DNA from: Aerococcus mictus
GTDB lineage: Bacteria > Bacillota > Bacilli > Lactobacillales > Aerococcaceae
Reading direction: 5' to 3'
DNA length: 64,000 bases
NCBI RefSeq assembly: GCF_003286595.3
Contig: NZ_CP132985.1
Coordinates: 434,001-498,000 of the forward strand
In this document: piece by piece, positions 1 to 8,388 of the stretch
Layout: each line of letters starts with the position of its first letter
Position numbering within the stretch: position 1 is the stretch's first letter
Notes under the pieces: model-generated
The model's database searches: none
The model's input: only the letters and a program-made list of their open reading frames with translations
Told to the model about the DNA's origin: nothing
Translations under genes and position numbers: made by a program

Positions 1-521
1 TTTTCTAGCTGACTTTCTAAATTCTTTAATTGGTTTTGCAAATTGACATGTTTTTCATTAAGGGCCGCCATGGTATCCTCAAAGGTGTCGATGGTGGCGT
101 CCTTTTCGCCAATTTCTTGATAATATTGGTCTTCTTCTTCTAAGAAGTTTTGATAGTCATTGAGGTATTGTTCCACTTGACTTGCGGTTTCATTGAGAGA
201 TTGGCGCAAGCCCTCATCTTCCACTTTTTCACTGACTTGTTTTAAGGCAGTTAGCTCCTTGATGGCTTTTTGGGTGGCTTCTTCGCGTAGTTTGAGGTTC
301 TTCCCTGTTTGACTATTTTTGTCTCCCAAGCGACTCAACGAAGAGTCCTGGCTGATATCTGTTTCAAAGTGACTTTGCAGTTCAGATTCCTGAGCTTGAA
401 TCTGATTCAGTTGGCTAGTAATGGTTTCAATATTTTCTAGGGCCGACTGTTCGGCAGGCTGTTTGCCACAGGCGACCAGAGTAAAGACCATGACTAGCAA
501 TAGTCCCAATTTCTTTACCAT
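1..521 (-). CDS. YkyA-like coiled-coil lipoprotein (3' end cut off by window edge)
   Basis: The reading frame starts at 521 and runs off the left edge, so only the N-terminal 173 residues are present. A short positively charged start (MVKKLG) and hydrophobic stretch lead to a lipobox LVAC with Cys18, so the protein should be lipid-anchored on the outer face of the membrane. The rest is highly charged, rich in Glu, Gln, Lys and Leu, and free of proline, as expected for a long coiled coil. This resembles the YkyA putative cell-wall-binding lipoproteins of Bacilli; that assignment is from memory of family layout. The ATG at 521 is preferred over the in-frame ATG at 530 because the AAAAGG ribosome site is too close to the latter. 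An extended -10 lies at 563-568. Confidence 0.6.
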   Translation of the reverse strand, partial: MVKKLGLLLVMVFTLVACGKQPAEQSALENIETITSQLNQIQAQESELQSHFETDISQDSSLSRLGDKNSQTGKNLKLREEATQKAIKELTALKQVSEKVEDEGLRQSLNETASQVEQYLNDYQNFLEEEDQYYQEIGEKDATIDTFEDTMAALNEKHVNLQNQLKNLESQLE

Positions 522-562
522 ATTTCTCATCCTTTTCTTATAAATAAAATAAAACTGTTTTC

Positions 563-568
563 AGTATA
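563..568 (-). promoter_or_regulatory. Extended -10 promoter element of the lipoprotein gene
   Basis: On the minus strand the sequence reads TGTTATACT, a TG-extended -10, 41 nt upstream of the ATG at 521. No convincing -35 is visible, which is tolerable for an extended -10. Confidence 0.4.
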
Positions 569-783
569 ACAAAAAAAGAAAGGCTTTCCTACTCATCTTC
601 ATTTTCCCTTTTCCACCGAGTTTTAGCTCAATTTGCTCTTAGTGAGCGCTTCATAGGCTTCGTGTAAATTCAAAAAGAAAGCTTAACATTTTGATAACAT
701 TGCCCTAGGCTATCGCCCTTGACCGCGCTTTGATTGTATAATAATAGGTAAGTTTAAGGGCTAAAAGAAAGAGGTTAGCATCC

Positions 784-1749
784 ATGTCAAGAAAGAAACG
801 TTTATTAGCTTATGCAGCAACGGTGGTTGCCAGTTTAGCGGGCTATGCTTATCATGCCCTTTACCAAGAAGATCGGAGCGTAAAGAGTCGGCTCTTAGAG
901 GACTTCTACTGGCTGAAAGACCGGCTAAAAAATGCCGATGAGGCTGATTACCGCCAATTCCTAGAAGACCAGTTGAAGACTGCTCGGCAGGGAGATTTAA
1001 GCTATCCCAAGAAACATGGCATGAACATCTCACTCTCAAGCTATCAAAATGGCAAAGCCTATGTGCTCAGCCCAGAAAACTACCGGCCAGATAAGCTAGT
1101 GGTTTATTTCCATGGGGGCCATCGGATTGAAGCAATTTCGCCTAAGGAGTGGCGGTTTTTGGAAAATTTTGCTGAAGATAATCAGCTGCGCCTATTAATC
1201 CCCTATATTGAACCCCTTTCCTACGCTTATTTTGATGAAGAAGTCGACCGTTTAGAGGGCTTACTGGATGAAATTAGTCTGGACTATACCGATGAAGACC
1301 TCTATTTAATGGCTTCAGATACTGGGGCGTTATTTGCCTTACCTATCGCAAGAGATAGCAGTAGTAACCTCATCCTTGAAGGCTTGATTTTACTTTCACC
1401 TTGGGTAACGACGAAACATAGCATCACTAGCAGTCAAGACGAGGAACAAAAAGATTACCTGATGACCTTTTCTGATTACCAAGCCATTGCTAGTTTATGG
1501 CAAGCGAGTGAGGGTAGGATTATTGCCCTAGATGCCAACCAAGCAGGGGCCTTACCAAAGGTCCACCTCTTTATGGGTAAGAAAGATGTCCAATATTTAG
1601 AAGTCTTGGCTTTTTACCGGAAATTAAAGGCAAGGGGATTGGCGGTTGATTTTTATGCTTTTGATTATTTGCCCCACAACTTCCATTTCTTGGCTATTCC
1701 TGAGCAGGATGAAGTCATTGATTTAATTGCCAAAGTCGTCTTGCCTTAA
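784..1749 (+). CDS. Alpha/beta-hydrolase-fold protein with Asp at the nucleophile position
   Basis: The 321-aa protein has an N-terminal basic-hydrophobic segment (residues 1-24, possible signal anchor), then a hormone-sensitive-lipase-like fold. The strand-oxyanion motif VVYFHGG lies at about residues 104-110. The nucleophile elbow, normally G-x-S-x-G, reads A-S-D-T-G at about residues 178-182, so Asp replaces the catalytic Ser. Later motifs fit a catalytic acid (FMGKKDV) and histidine (LPHNFHF) near the C terminus. It may be an esterase relative that uses Asp, as in dehalogenases and epoxide hydrolases, or an inactive homologue; the substrate is unknown. It is a single gene with a TATAAT at 737-742 and ribosome site AAGAGG before ATG 784. 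Confidence 0.6.
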   Translation: MSRKKRLLAYAATVVASLAGYAYHALYQEDRSVKSRLLEDFYWLKDRLKNADEADYRQFLEDQLKTARQGDLSYPKKHGMNISLSSYQNGKAYVLSPENYRPDKLVVYFHGGHRIEAISPKEWRFLENFAEDNQLRLLIPYIEPLSYAYFDEEVDRLEGLLDEISLDYTDEDLYLMASDTGALFALPIARDSSSNLILEGLILLSPWVTTKHSITSSQDEEQKDYLMTFSDYQAIASLWQASEGRIIALDANQAGALPKVHLFMGKKDVQYLEVLAFYRKLKARGLAVDFYAFDYLPHNFHFLAIPEQDEVIDLIAKVVLP

Positions 1750-1782
1750 TACTTTTTTATAGTTATCTATTGGCTTTCTTGT

Positions 1783-1788
1783 TATAAT
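1783..1788 (+). promoter_or_regulatory. Extended -10 promoter before the YugP-like gene
   Basis: TGTTATAAT is a perfect TATAAT with a TG extension, 33 nt before the GTG start at 1821. The -35 is poor. Confidence 0.5.
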
Positions 1789-1820
1789 AGTCAATAAAGA
1801 TCAGAAAGGAAGATGTAAAA

Positions 1821-2528
1821 GTGTTTGGATTTCCTTTATTCTACATGTTTGATCCTACCATTATCTTGTTAATCATCGGTGCCATTATTGCTGGGATTGC
1901 CTCTTGGAATGTCAACCGAACTTTTGATAAATATAGCCGCTATACTAACCGCCGGGGCTTAACTGCTGACCAGGTGGCCCGGATGATGTTGGACCATAAT
2001 CAAATTGGCCATGTGGGTGTGAGTACGGTGCGAGGGAAATTAACGGACTACTACGATCCCCGTGATAAGAATCTTTATCTTTCGGACCAAGTTTCCCAAG
2101 AGAGCTCGATTTCAGCCATTGGTGTTGCTGCCCATGAATGCGGCCATGCCCTGCAGGATGCTGATAACTATGCCTTTATGCGGATCCGGGAAAAAATCGT
2201 TCCCGTGGTTAACTTCGGTTCCAGTCTGTCCATGCCTATCCTCTTACTTGGGGTACTTTTTGGAATGAACCAAACCCTGATTAATATTGGGATTGCTCTA
2301 TTTTCCTTGGCCTTATTATTTCAATTGGTGACTTTACCGGTTGAATTTGATGCTTCTAGACGGGCCGTTCGCTGTCTCGATGAAATGAATATTCTGAGCC
2401 AAGAAGAATTACCCTATGCCAAGTCTACTTTAAGAGCAGCCGCTCTCACTTATGTAGCTGGAACAGTTTCTACCTTGCTCTCCCTCCTGCGGATTATTAT
2501 TCTTTTCGGTGGCAACCGGCGTGACTAA
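1821..2528 (+). CDS. YugP-type membrane zinc metallopeptidase
   Basis: The 235-aa protein belongs to the Zn_peptidase_2 (YugP) family. An N-terminal membrane segment (about residues 7-28) is followed by a soluble stretch carrying the zinc motif AAHECGHAL (HExxH with the intervening CG) at about residues 107-115. Two more hydrophobic segments follow at about residues 136-176, and another near the C terminus at about 208-229. Expected location is the cytoplasmic membrane; physiological substrates in this family are not established. GTG is chosen as start because AGAAAGGAAG precedes it at suitable spacing and no better ATG is available. Length is typical of the family. A bidirectional terminator follows at 2574-2610. 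Confidence 0.85.
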   Translation: MFGFPLFYMFDPTIILLIIGAIIAGIASWNVNRTFDKYSRYTNRRGLTADQVARMMLDHNQIGHVGVSTVRGKLTDYYDPRDKNLYLSDQVSQESSISAIGVAAHECGHALQDADNYAFMRIREKIVPVVNFGSSLSMPILLLGVLFGMNQTLINIGIALFSLALLFQLVTLPVEFDASRRAVRCLDEMNILSQEELPYAKSTLRAAALTYVAGTVSTLLSLLRIIILFGGNRRD

Positions 2529-2573
2529 GTAGAAATTAGAAAGCTATTCTTTCTAAAGAAAATTTTGATACTA

Positions 2574-2610
2574 AAAAAGCGTGACCATTTTGTGGCCACG
2601 CTTTCTTTTT
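2574..2610. terminator. Bidirectional terminator between the convergent YugP-like gene and glnA
   Basis: The hairpin has stem GCGTGaCCA / TGGcCACGC, with A-runs on the left and T-runs on the right, and sits between two convergent genes. Confidence 0.8.
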
Positions 2611-2623
2611 GAAAACGGTTTGA

Positions 2624-3961
2624 TTAGTAAGCTTTTAAGTAACGTTCAACTTCCCATTGGGTGACTTGGGTTTCATATTCATCGTGTTCGATGGTTTTTG
2701 CTGTAATGAAGTTATTGGATAGGTGACTACCGAGAGCATCGAGCACTACTTGATCTTCTTTGAGGAAGTTAACCGCTTCTTTTAAGTTGGAAGGCAGTTG
2801 TTCAATATGAGAATCCCGTAACTCTTTTGAAGTCATGTTGTAAATGTTTCGGTCAATGGGGTCAGGAACAGGGAGCTTGTTTTCAATCCCGTCTAAACCG
2901 GCATAGATGCAAGCTGCCATAACGAGGTAGGGGTTAGCAGAAGGGTCTACTGACCGTAATTCAATCCGAGTCGAATTGCCGCGGGCTGCAGGAATTCTAA
3001 CTAATGGTGACCGGTTTTGGGCGGACCAGGCGATATAGACTGGGGCTTCATAACCAGGTGTTAGGCGTTTGTAGGAGTTAACGATTGGGTTACCTAGAGC
3101 AGTGATGGCTTTGGCGTGTTTTAAGATCCCAGCAACAAATAGGTGGGCAGTTTCGGAAAGGCCGTCAGCGCTATTTTCATCATAGAAGGTATTGCCATTA
3201 TCATCAAAGAGGGACATGTTGCAGTGCATCCCTGAACCAGCGATGCCGTAAACGGGCTTTGGCATGAAGGTGGCATAGAGATTATGCTTGCGGGCGATTG
3301 ACTTAACAATCAATTTGAAAATTTGGACCTTGTCACAAGCATCTACCACATCAGAATACTTAAAGTCAATTTCATGTTGGCCAGGAGCACATTCATGGTG
3401 GCTGGCTTCCACTTCAAAGCCCATTTCTTCTAAGGTAAGGACGATATCGCGGCGGCAATTTTCACCGAGGTCAACGGGAGCCAGGTCGAAGTAACCACCA
3501 TGGTCATTGACTTCAGTCGTTGGTTCGTCACTGTCATTCAATTTAAATAGGAAGAATTCTGCTTCTAAACCGAGGTTGAATTCCTTAAAGCCATCATCAT
3601 TTAGACGTTTGACACAGCGTTTCAGGTTACCGCGGGGGTCACCGATAAAGGGCGTGCCGTCTGTGGAATAAATATCACAGAGCAATAAGCCGATTTTCTT
3701 ATTGTCACCAGCGGTCCAAGGGAAGATTAACCAAGTATTTAAATCGGGAATTAAATACATGTCGGATTCCTCGATACGAACAAAACCGTCGATAGAAGAA
3801 CCGTCAAACATCAGTTTATTATCCAAAACCTTATCTAATTGACTAATCGGCACTTCGACATTTTTTAGGGTGCCGTTGACATCACTAAAGACGAGGCGGA
3901 GAAAGTGGACATTTTCTTTTTTGATATCGGAACGGATTTGCTCTTCGCTAATTTGTTTCAT
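2624..3961 (-). CDS. glnA: Glutamine synthetase type I
   Basis: Cytoplasmic ATP-dependent ligase making glutamine from glutamate and ammonia. At 445 residues it has the length of the Firmicutes GSI-alpha enzymes, which are feedback-inhibited rather than adenylylated. Visible signatures are [10 protein letters not shown] (about residues 52-61), the Glu ligand region LEAEFF, the ATP site [12 protein letters not shown] and the glutamate-binding [15 protein letters not shown]. The usual upstream partner glnR is absent here, so the gene stands alone between two terminator/promoter regions. Two exact GlnR boxes overlap the promoter (4009-4025 and 4028-4044), so repression under nitrogen excess is likely. 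Ribosome site GGAG lies 12 nt before the ATG. Confidence 0.97.
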   Translation of the reverse strand: MKQISEEQIRSDIKKENVHFLRLVFSDVNGTLKNVEVPISQLDKVLDNKLMFDGSSIDGFVRIEESDMYLIPDLNTWLIFPWTAGDNKKIGLLLCDIYSTDGTPFIGDPRGNLKRCVKRLNDDGFKEFNLGLEAEFFLFKLNDSDEPTTEVNDHGGYFDLAPVDLGENCRRDIVLTLEEMGFEVEASHHECAPGQHEIDFKYSDVVDACDKVQIFKLIVKSIARKHNLYATFMPKPVYGIAGSGMHCNMSLFDDNGNTFYDENSADGLSETAHLFVAGILKHAKAITALGNPIVNSYKRLTPGYEAPVYIAWSAQNRSPLVRIPAARGNSTRIELRSVDPSANPYLVMAACIYAGLDGIENKLPVPDPIDRNIYNMTSKELRDSHIEQLPSNLKEAVNFLKEDQVVLDALGSHLSNNFITAKTIEHDEYETQVTQWEVERYLKAY

Positions 3962-4008
3962 CTTTTTATAACTCCAATCTTCTTAACAGCTTAGTTAATC
4001 GATTTCTA

Positions 4009-4025
4009 TGTAAGAAAATATAACA
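4009..4025 (-). promoter_or_regulatory. GlnR box 1 overlapping the glnA -10
   Basis: The sequence TGTAA-N7-TAACA matches the GlnR/TnrA consensus TGTNA-N7-TNACA exactly. On the minus strand it contains TATATT, the probable -10 of glnA, so a bound repressor would occlude the promoter. Confidence 0.85.
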
Positions 4026-4027
4026 CA

Positions 4028-4044
4028 TGTAAAATAAGATCACA
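4028..4044 (-). promoter_or_regulatory. GlnR box 2 overlapping the glnA -35
   Basis: TGTAA-N7-TCACA is a second exact match to the GlnR consensus, centred 19 bp from box 1. On the minus strand it contains TTGTGA, which lies 17 nt upstream of TATATT and is the likely -35. The pair copies the tandem-operator layout known for Bacillus glnRA. Confidence 0.85.
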
Positions 4045-4264
4045 AGAAAAAATTATTCATAATTTCTAAAGTTTTTCTTATGTCAGGGATAACATCCAGC
4101 TATGGTATTATTAATAAGTAAAAATAATTAAAAAAGCTAATGCCTTTCCCTGGTATTTTGGTTAAAATAAGGAAAACATGCTTGATAGGATAGCAAGTGA
4201 TTTACCTGTCCCCTAACGAGTTTGGGGGTAATGTTTGATTATTTAACCAAATAAAAAGAAAAGA

Positions 4265-4903
4265 GTGAGCGTTGAAATGGAACTAGAATCATTAATTAAA
4301 GCAGTGGCTTCCAAGGCACCTGCCCCAGGCGGTGGGGCGGTTTCCTGTGTCACTGGTAGTTTTGCTTGTGCCTTGGCAAGCATGGCGGCTAAGGTGACTT
4401 TGGATCGGACTGACTTTTCCAAGGATGCCAATACCGCGGCTAACTTATCTGACCTAGCCCATCAAATGGACCGAGACAGCGACAGCTTCTTACATTTTGC
4501 CCGCGAAGACGAAAAGGTCTCTGCCCGGCTCTTTGCGGCTTACAAGCAAAAAGCAAGTAGTGAGGATGAAAAACAAGCCCGTAGCGAACAAATCCAAGTG
4601 ACCTTGATCCAAGCGACTCACTTACCCCTGCAAGTTATCGCCTTAGTGGTAGATGATTTGGCCCTACTAGAAAACGTCGCTCGCCTCGTTAAGCCAAGCA
4701 TCTTAGCTGACGTTGAGGTGGCAAGGGACCACTTGTTGACCGCCTTTAAGGGCTCTAACCATAATGTCGAAAACAATTTGACCTTAATTAAAGACCAGGC
4801 CAGTGCCCAATTTTTGGCTAAAAAACAAAGTGCTCTCTTAGACCGGATTGAAAAGCTGGACCAAGCCCTACTTAAAGAAATTGAAAAACGTAAGGGACAA
4901 TAA
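4265..4903 (+). CDS. Cyclodeaminase/cyclohydrolase (FTCD C-terminal domain) family protein
   Basis: The 212-aa protein is a stand-alone version of the formiminotransferase-cyclodeaminase C-terminal domain, an all-helical family that acts on 5-formimino- or 5,10-methenyl-tetrahydrofolate. The N-terminal signature SKAPAPGGGAVSC (about residues 16-28) matches the family motif LASKxPxPGGG. No formiminotransferase or histidine-degradation gene lies nearby, so the substrate is open (FchA-like cyclohydrolase or cyclodeaminase). Two starts are possible: GTG 4265 (used) and ATG 4277; neither has a strong ribosome site. The gene diverges from glnA, with about 300 bp between them. Confidence 0.7.
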   Translation: MSVEMELESLIKAVASKAPAPGGGAVSCVTGSFACALASMAAKVTLDRTDFSKDANTAANLSDLAHQMDRDSDSFLHFAREDEKVSARLFAAYKQKASSEDEKQARSEQIQVTLIQATHLPLQVIALVVDDLALLENVARLVKPSILADVEVARDHLLTAFKGSNHNVENNLTLIKDQASAQFLAKKQSALLDRIEKLDQALLKEIEKRKGQ

Positions 4904-4990
4904 GTCAGCTTGCTTGGCTAAATTTGGAGCTTGAGAGCCACTGCATGTCTAATAAAGTGTTAATGCTCGGATAAATTGCAAAAAAAGAGT

Positions 4991-5019
4991 TTGCAAATAA
5001 AGAAAAAGTAGTGTACTAT
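4991..5019 (+). promoter_or_regulatory. Promoter of the M-box/mgtA transcript
   Basis: TTGCAA (4991-4996), a 17-nt spacer and TACTAT (5014-5019), with an overlapping TATACT at 5017-5022, lie just upstream of the M-box. The 512-bp stretch 4904-5415 is filled by this promoter, the riboswitch, its terminator and a small ORF. Confidence 0.5.
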
Positions 5020-5035
5020 ACTATGTGGAAAATTT

Positions 5036-5205
5036 GAATACCGAAGTGTTAGGCAGAGGCTCCTGTATAAACATAAGCTATCGCCCAAAAATGTCGAGAG
5101 ACGCCAATGGGTAAAACAGAGATTGTCGAAATAAGGCTTTCTCCAGGTAGCTAAGAAATTTTTCTTTACGTTATACAGTGCTAAAACTCAGACGAAGCAA
5201 CTCAA
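5036..5205 (+). promoter_or_regulatory. M-box (ykoK) Mg2+ riboswitch
   Basis: The hallmark blocks of the M-box appear in order: GTTAGGCAGAGGCTCCTGTA (from about 5047), GCTATCGCCCAAAAATGTCG (5078-5097), AGAGACGCCAATGGGT (5097-5112) and ATTGTCGAAATAAGGCTTTC (5122-5141). This class binds Mg2+ and folds into a transcription-terminating form when Mg2+ is plentiful. The downstream Mg2+ P-type ATPase and intervening terminator fit that logic. Confidence 0.95.
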
Positions 5206-5226
5206 TCAACTGAGCTTATTAATAAT

Positions 5227-5265
5227 GGAGTCTCTACTTTCTTGGGTAGGGGCTCTTTTTATTTT
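5227..5265 (+). terminator. Expression-platform terminator of the M-box
   Basis: A hairpin GAGTCTCTAC / GTAGGGGCTC with G-U pairs is followed directly by a T-run (from 5256). It is placed right after the M-box and before the mgtA coding region. Confidence 0.85.
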
Positions 5266-5292
5266 GCCAAGGAAAAGATGGAGGTGATGGCT

Positions 5293-5391
5293 ATGGAGGA
5301 AGAGCAAGAACAGATAGCGGAAAGTCGACAGCAAGGGAGTTTATTGCTTAACCTCTTGAGGCCATTACCAGGGTCTCTGATTAAGCTTTAG
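5293..5391 (+). CDS. Small leader ORF (32 aa) between M-box terminator and mgtA
   Basis: ATG 5293 is preceded by GGAGGTGATGG at ideal spacing and opens a 32-codon frame ending in TAG at 5391, 24 nt before mgtA. An in-frame ATG at 5278 would give 37 codons. The predicted peptide has an acidic-polar N terminus (MEEEQEQIAESRQQG) and a hydrophobic-basic C terminus (SLLLNLLRPLPGSLIKL) with two prolines. I do not recognise it. It may be a regulatory leader peptide, by loose analogy to the proline-containing mgtL of enterobacteria, a small MgtA-interacting peptide, or a chance frame. The strong ribosome site argues for translation. Confidence 0.5.
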   Translation: MEEEQEQIAESRQQGSLLLNLLRPLPGSLIKL

Positions 5392-5415
5392 GCTCCCACA
5401 GAAAGGAGCATAACG

Positions 5416-8058
5416 ATGAAAAAATTTGAAAACCAAGGTCGCTACCGGCAATTTGCTGCTTATTCAATAAGCGAACTTTTTAACACCTATAAAATTGATA
5501 ATAACGGCCTTAGCGATGACCAAGTCCAAGCCTTGCGAGAAGAATACGGGGAAAATGTGATCGATTATGGGGACAAAGCTTCTCTAATGGAAGAACTTGT
5601 CCAAGCCTATCTCACCCCCTTTACCCTAATTTTAATTGGTCTAGCTATCATTTCATTCTTTACTGACTATGTCTTTGCAGCGGCAGATAGTCGTGATTGC
5701 ATTAGTTCAGTGATTATTCTAGTCTTGGTCTTTATTTCTGGGACCGTATCCTTTATCCAATCCAAGCAATCCAATGATGCGGCAGAACACTTGAAGGAAA
5801 TGGTTAAAGTGACTGCCAATGTCAAACGCGCGGGCGATTTCAACGAAATTCCTACCGAAGAGATTGTTTGCGGGGACTTGGTTAAATTATCAGCGGGGGA
5901 TCTTATTCCTGCTGATCTACGGATTATTGAAAGTAAGGACCTCTTTGTTTCTCAAGCGGCCATGACTGGAGAATCCTATCCGGTAGAAAAAATGGCCCAA
6001 GCTACTGACCATGCTGAGACCGTGGTCGATGAGGCCAACCTGGCCTTTATGGGCTCGAATGTCATTAGCGGTAGTGCAGTCGGGCTAGTGATTGCCGTCG
6101 GAGAGGAGACCCTCTTTGGGGATATCGCAAAAACCGTGACCACCGAAGAAGAAGTCACTAACTTTGATATCGGCATTAGTAAAATTTCTACCCTGCTTAT
6201 GCGCTTTATGGGAGTAATGGTTCCGGTAGTCTTTCTGATTAATGGCATCCATATGAAGAATTGGCTAGATGCTTTGATCTTTGCGATTTCGGTTGCGGTC
6301 GGTTTGACCCCGGAGATGCTCCCGATGATCGTGACCACTAACCTGGTCAAGGGGTCACAAACCATGGCCAAGGGTGGGACCATTGTGAAAAACTTAAATG
6401 CCATTCAAAGTTTTGGCGCTATGGATGTCTTATGTACCGATAAAACCGGGACACTGACCCAAGATAAAATTGTTTTAGAAATGCATTTGAACTGTGATGG
6501 CGATGAAGACAGTGGGGTACTCCGCCATGCCTACTTGAATTCTTACTACCAAACCGGTTTGAAGAACCTGATGGACGTGGCCATTATTGAAGCTACCCAC
6601 CGGGAACTGGACCTGGATCCTAGCTACTACCACAAGGTCGATGAAATTCCCTTTGACTTTGAACGACGGCGGATGAGTGTCGTTGTCGAAGATAAGGCGG
6701 GAAAACGTCAATTAATTACCAAAGGGGCGGTGGAAGAAATGCTAGCCATTTCCTCCCTAGTCCTCAAACAAGGCCAAGCGATTCCTTTAACGGATGATCT
6801 CCGTCAAGAAATCCGCCAACAAGTCAAAGATCTCAATGAAGACGGTCTAAGGGTCATCGGTATTGCTCAAAAAACCAACCCACCAGCAGTGGATGCTTTT
6901 AGCATTGAAGACGAGTCGGACATGCTTTTGATCGGCTACCTAGCCTTTCTTGACCCACCTAAGGAATCTACCCAACCGGCTCTCAAGGCTCTGGCTGACC
7001 ACCAAGTGGATGTGAAGGTCCTGACAGGTGACAATGAAGAGGTTACCCGGTCGGTGTGTCGTCAAGTGGGAATTTCGGCAGACAGTATTATTAATGGGAT
7101 CGACCTGGAAGCCATGGACGAGGAGGCCTTAGCCCAAGCGGTGGAAGACTACCAAGTCTTCGTCAAAATTTCTCCTCAACAAAAGGCTCAAATCACCCAA
7201 ATTCTCCAAGATAACGGCCATGTGGTTGGTTTTATGGGGGACGGAATTAACGATGCTGCTGCCTTAACGACTTCTGATGTGGGCATTTCTGTTGATACTG
7301 CAGTCGATATTGCCAAGGAATCAGCCGATATCATCCTCTTAGAAAAAGATTTGATGATTTTGGAAAAAGGGGTTGTCTCTGGTCGGGAAATATTTGGGAA
7401 CATTATGAAATATATTAATATTACGACTTCATCAAATTTTGGGAATACTTTTTCCATCTTGATGGCTTCTTTATTCTTACCTTTCTTGCCCATGATGCCG
7501 ACCCAACTTTTAGTCTTGAACCTGATCTATGACATCGCCTGCATTTCCATTCCTTGGGACCGCATGGATGCCTCCTACTTGAAGGAACCTAAGAACTGGG
7601 ACGCTTCGCATGTGAAGAATTTTATGATTTACTTTGGCCCAATTTCTTCCATTTTTGATGTGCTTTCCTTTGTGGCCCTCTACCATTGGATTATTCCCCA
7701 AGTCCTAAACGGAACTTATTGGACCTTGTCGACGGGACAACAAGCCATCTTTGAAGCCCTCTTCCATTCAGGCTGGTTCGTGGTTTCCTTATGGTCACAA
7801 ACCCTGGTTCTTCATATGTTAAGGACTGAAAAACTGCCCTTTATCCAAAGTCGGCCATCCTTTATTTTTACCACGATCACAACTATTGGGATCATCTTTG
7901 GTAGCCTATTGCCACGGACCAAGTTAGGATTTTATCTAGGTCTAGCTCCCTTACCCGGATCTTTTTGGCTCTTACTGGTGGCTATTGTGATTTCTTACTT
8001 GGTCCTAGTGACCTTGGTCAAACATTTCTACGTTAAACACTATGGGAAACTCCTCTAA
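5416..8058 (+). CDS. mgtA: Mg2+-importing P-type ATPase (P3B, MgtA-like)
   Basis: An 880-residue membrane pump importing Mg2+ with ATP hydrolysis. Domain order is typical: N-terminal cytoplasmic segment, two membrane helices (about residues 70-120), actuator domain with the TGES motif (MTGESYPVEK, about residues 188-197), membrane pair, phosphorylation motif DKTGTLT with Asp at about 342, nucleotide domain (KGAVEEM), hinge VLTGDN and GDGINDA at about 609, then six C-terminal helices. Length fits the MgtA/MgtB subfamily rather than shorter Ca2+ or heavy-metal pumps. It is monocistronic and controlled by the M-box upstream. Ribosome site AAAGGAG lies before ATG 5416. Confidence 0.93.
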   Translation: MKKFENQGRYRQFAAYSISELFNTYKIDNNGLSDDQVQALREEYGENVIDYGDKASLMEELVQAYLTPFTLILIGLAIISFFTDYVFAAADSRDCISSVIILVLVFISGTVSFIQSKQSNDAAEHLKEMVKVTANVKRAGDFNEIPTEEIVCGDLVKLSAGDLIPADLRIIESKDLFVSQAAMTGESYPVEKMAQATDHAETVVDEANLAFMGSNVISGSAVGLVIAVGEETLFGDIAKTVTTEEEVTNFDIGISKISTLLMRFMGVMVPVVFLINGIHMKNWLDALIFAISVAVGLTPEMLPMIVTTNLVKGSQTMAKGGTIVKNLNAIQSFGAMDVLCTDKTGTLTQDKIVLEMHLNCDGDEDSGVLRHAYLNSYYQTGLKNLMDVAIIEATHRELDLDPSYYHKVDEIPFDFERRRMSVVVEDKAGKRQLITKGAVEEMLAISSLVLKQGQAIPLTDDLRQEIRQQVKDLNEDGLRVIGIAQKTNPPAVDAFSIEDESDMLLIGYLAFLDPPKESTQPALKALADHQVDVKVLTGDNEEVTRSVCRQVGISADSIINGIDLEAMDEEALAQAVEDYQVFVKISPQQKAQITQILQDNGHVVGFMGDGINDAAALTTSDVGISVDTAVDIAKESADIILLEKDLMILEKGVVSGREIFGNIMKYINITTSSNFGNTFSILMASLFLPFLPMMPTQLLVLNLIYDIACISIPWDRMDASYLKEPKNWDASHVKNFMIYFGPISSIFDVLSFVALYHWIIPQVLNGTYWTLSTGQQAIFEALFHSGWFVVSLWSQTLVLHMLRTEKLPFIQSRPSFIFTTITTIGIIFGSLLPRTKLGFYLGLAPLPGSFWLLLVAIVISYLVLVTLVKHFYVKHYGKLL

Positions 8059-8076
8059 GTTTACCAGGACTTGGAT

Positions 8077-8105
8077 TTGACAATTCGGGTGAAATTACCT
8101 ATACT
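8077..8105 (+). promoter_or_regulatory. Promoter of the tyrS T-box transcript
   Basis: Consensus TTGACA (8077-8082), a 17-nt spacer and TATACT (8100-8105) lie just downstream of mgtA. They are followed by the T-box leader, which fills the 330-bp gap before tyrS. Confidence 0.85.
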
Positions 8106-8111
8106 GATGAG

Positions 8112-8325
8112 GAATATTAAGCAAGACAAGCCCAGTAGTGGTTAACAGTTGACTTGATAGCGAGCTAGTGGTTGGTGGAAACTAGTACCTGTTAATGATG
8201 AATTACACTTGTTAGAGGAATTGCTAGGTGGCGCTACCTTATCGCGCGAGAGTGGCTCTTTTGAGCAACTTGGGTGGTACCACGGTAACAATCGTCCCTG
8301 TCTGTCTGGCAGGGGCTTTTTTTAT
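8112..8325 (+). promoter_or_regulatory. T-box leader with tyrosine specifier
   Basis: The conserved T-box core TGGGTGGTACCACGG is at 8271-8285. In stem I a GAA-containing specifier loop is followed by the triplet TAC at 8204-8206, a tyrosine codon matching the downstream tyrS. A terminator (CCCTGTC / GGCAGGG plus T-run, about 8295-8322) follows and competes with the antiterminator. Uncharged tRNA-Tyr should therefore allow read-through. Confidence 0.93.
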
Positions 8326-8388
8326 TGCTTAATAAGAGAATTGACAGAACTTTAAACAAACTAAAATTAGACAAGAAGGAGTAGTTCC

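Noticed and set aside
761..1039. 92-aa minus-strand frame, and similar long minus frames such as 5976-6404, 46748-47116 and 43746-44078
   Set aside because: All lie antisense to well-supported genes and encode no family-like protein; shadows of the coding frame.
2611..2624. cre-like sequence TGAAAACGGTTTGA
   Set aside because: One mismatch to the CcpA consensus, but it lies at the 3' ends of two convergent genes, not near a promoter.
4206..4226. CCCC-N10-GGGG hairpin before the cyclodeaminase gene
   Set aside because: Stem of four pairs with no T-run; too weak to call a terminator or riboswitch.
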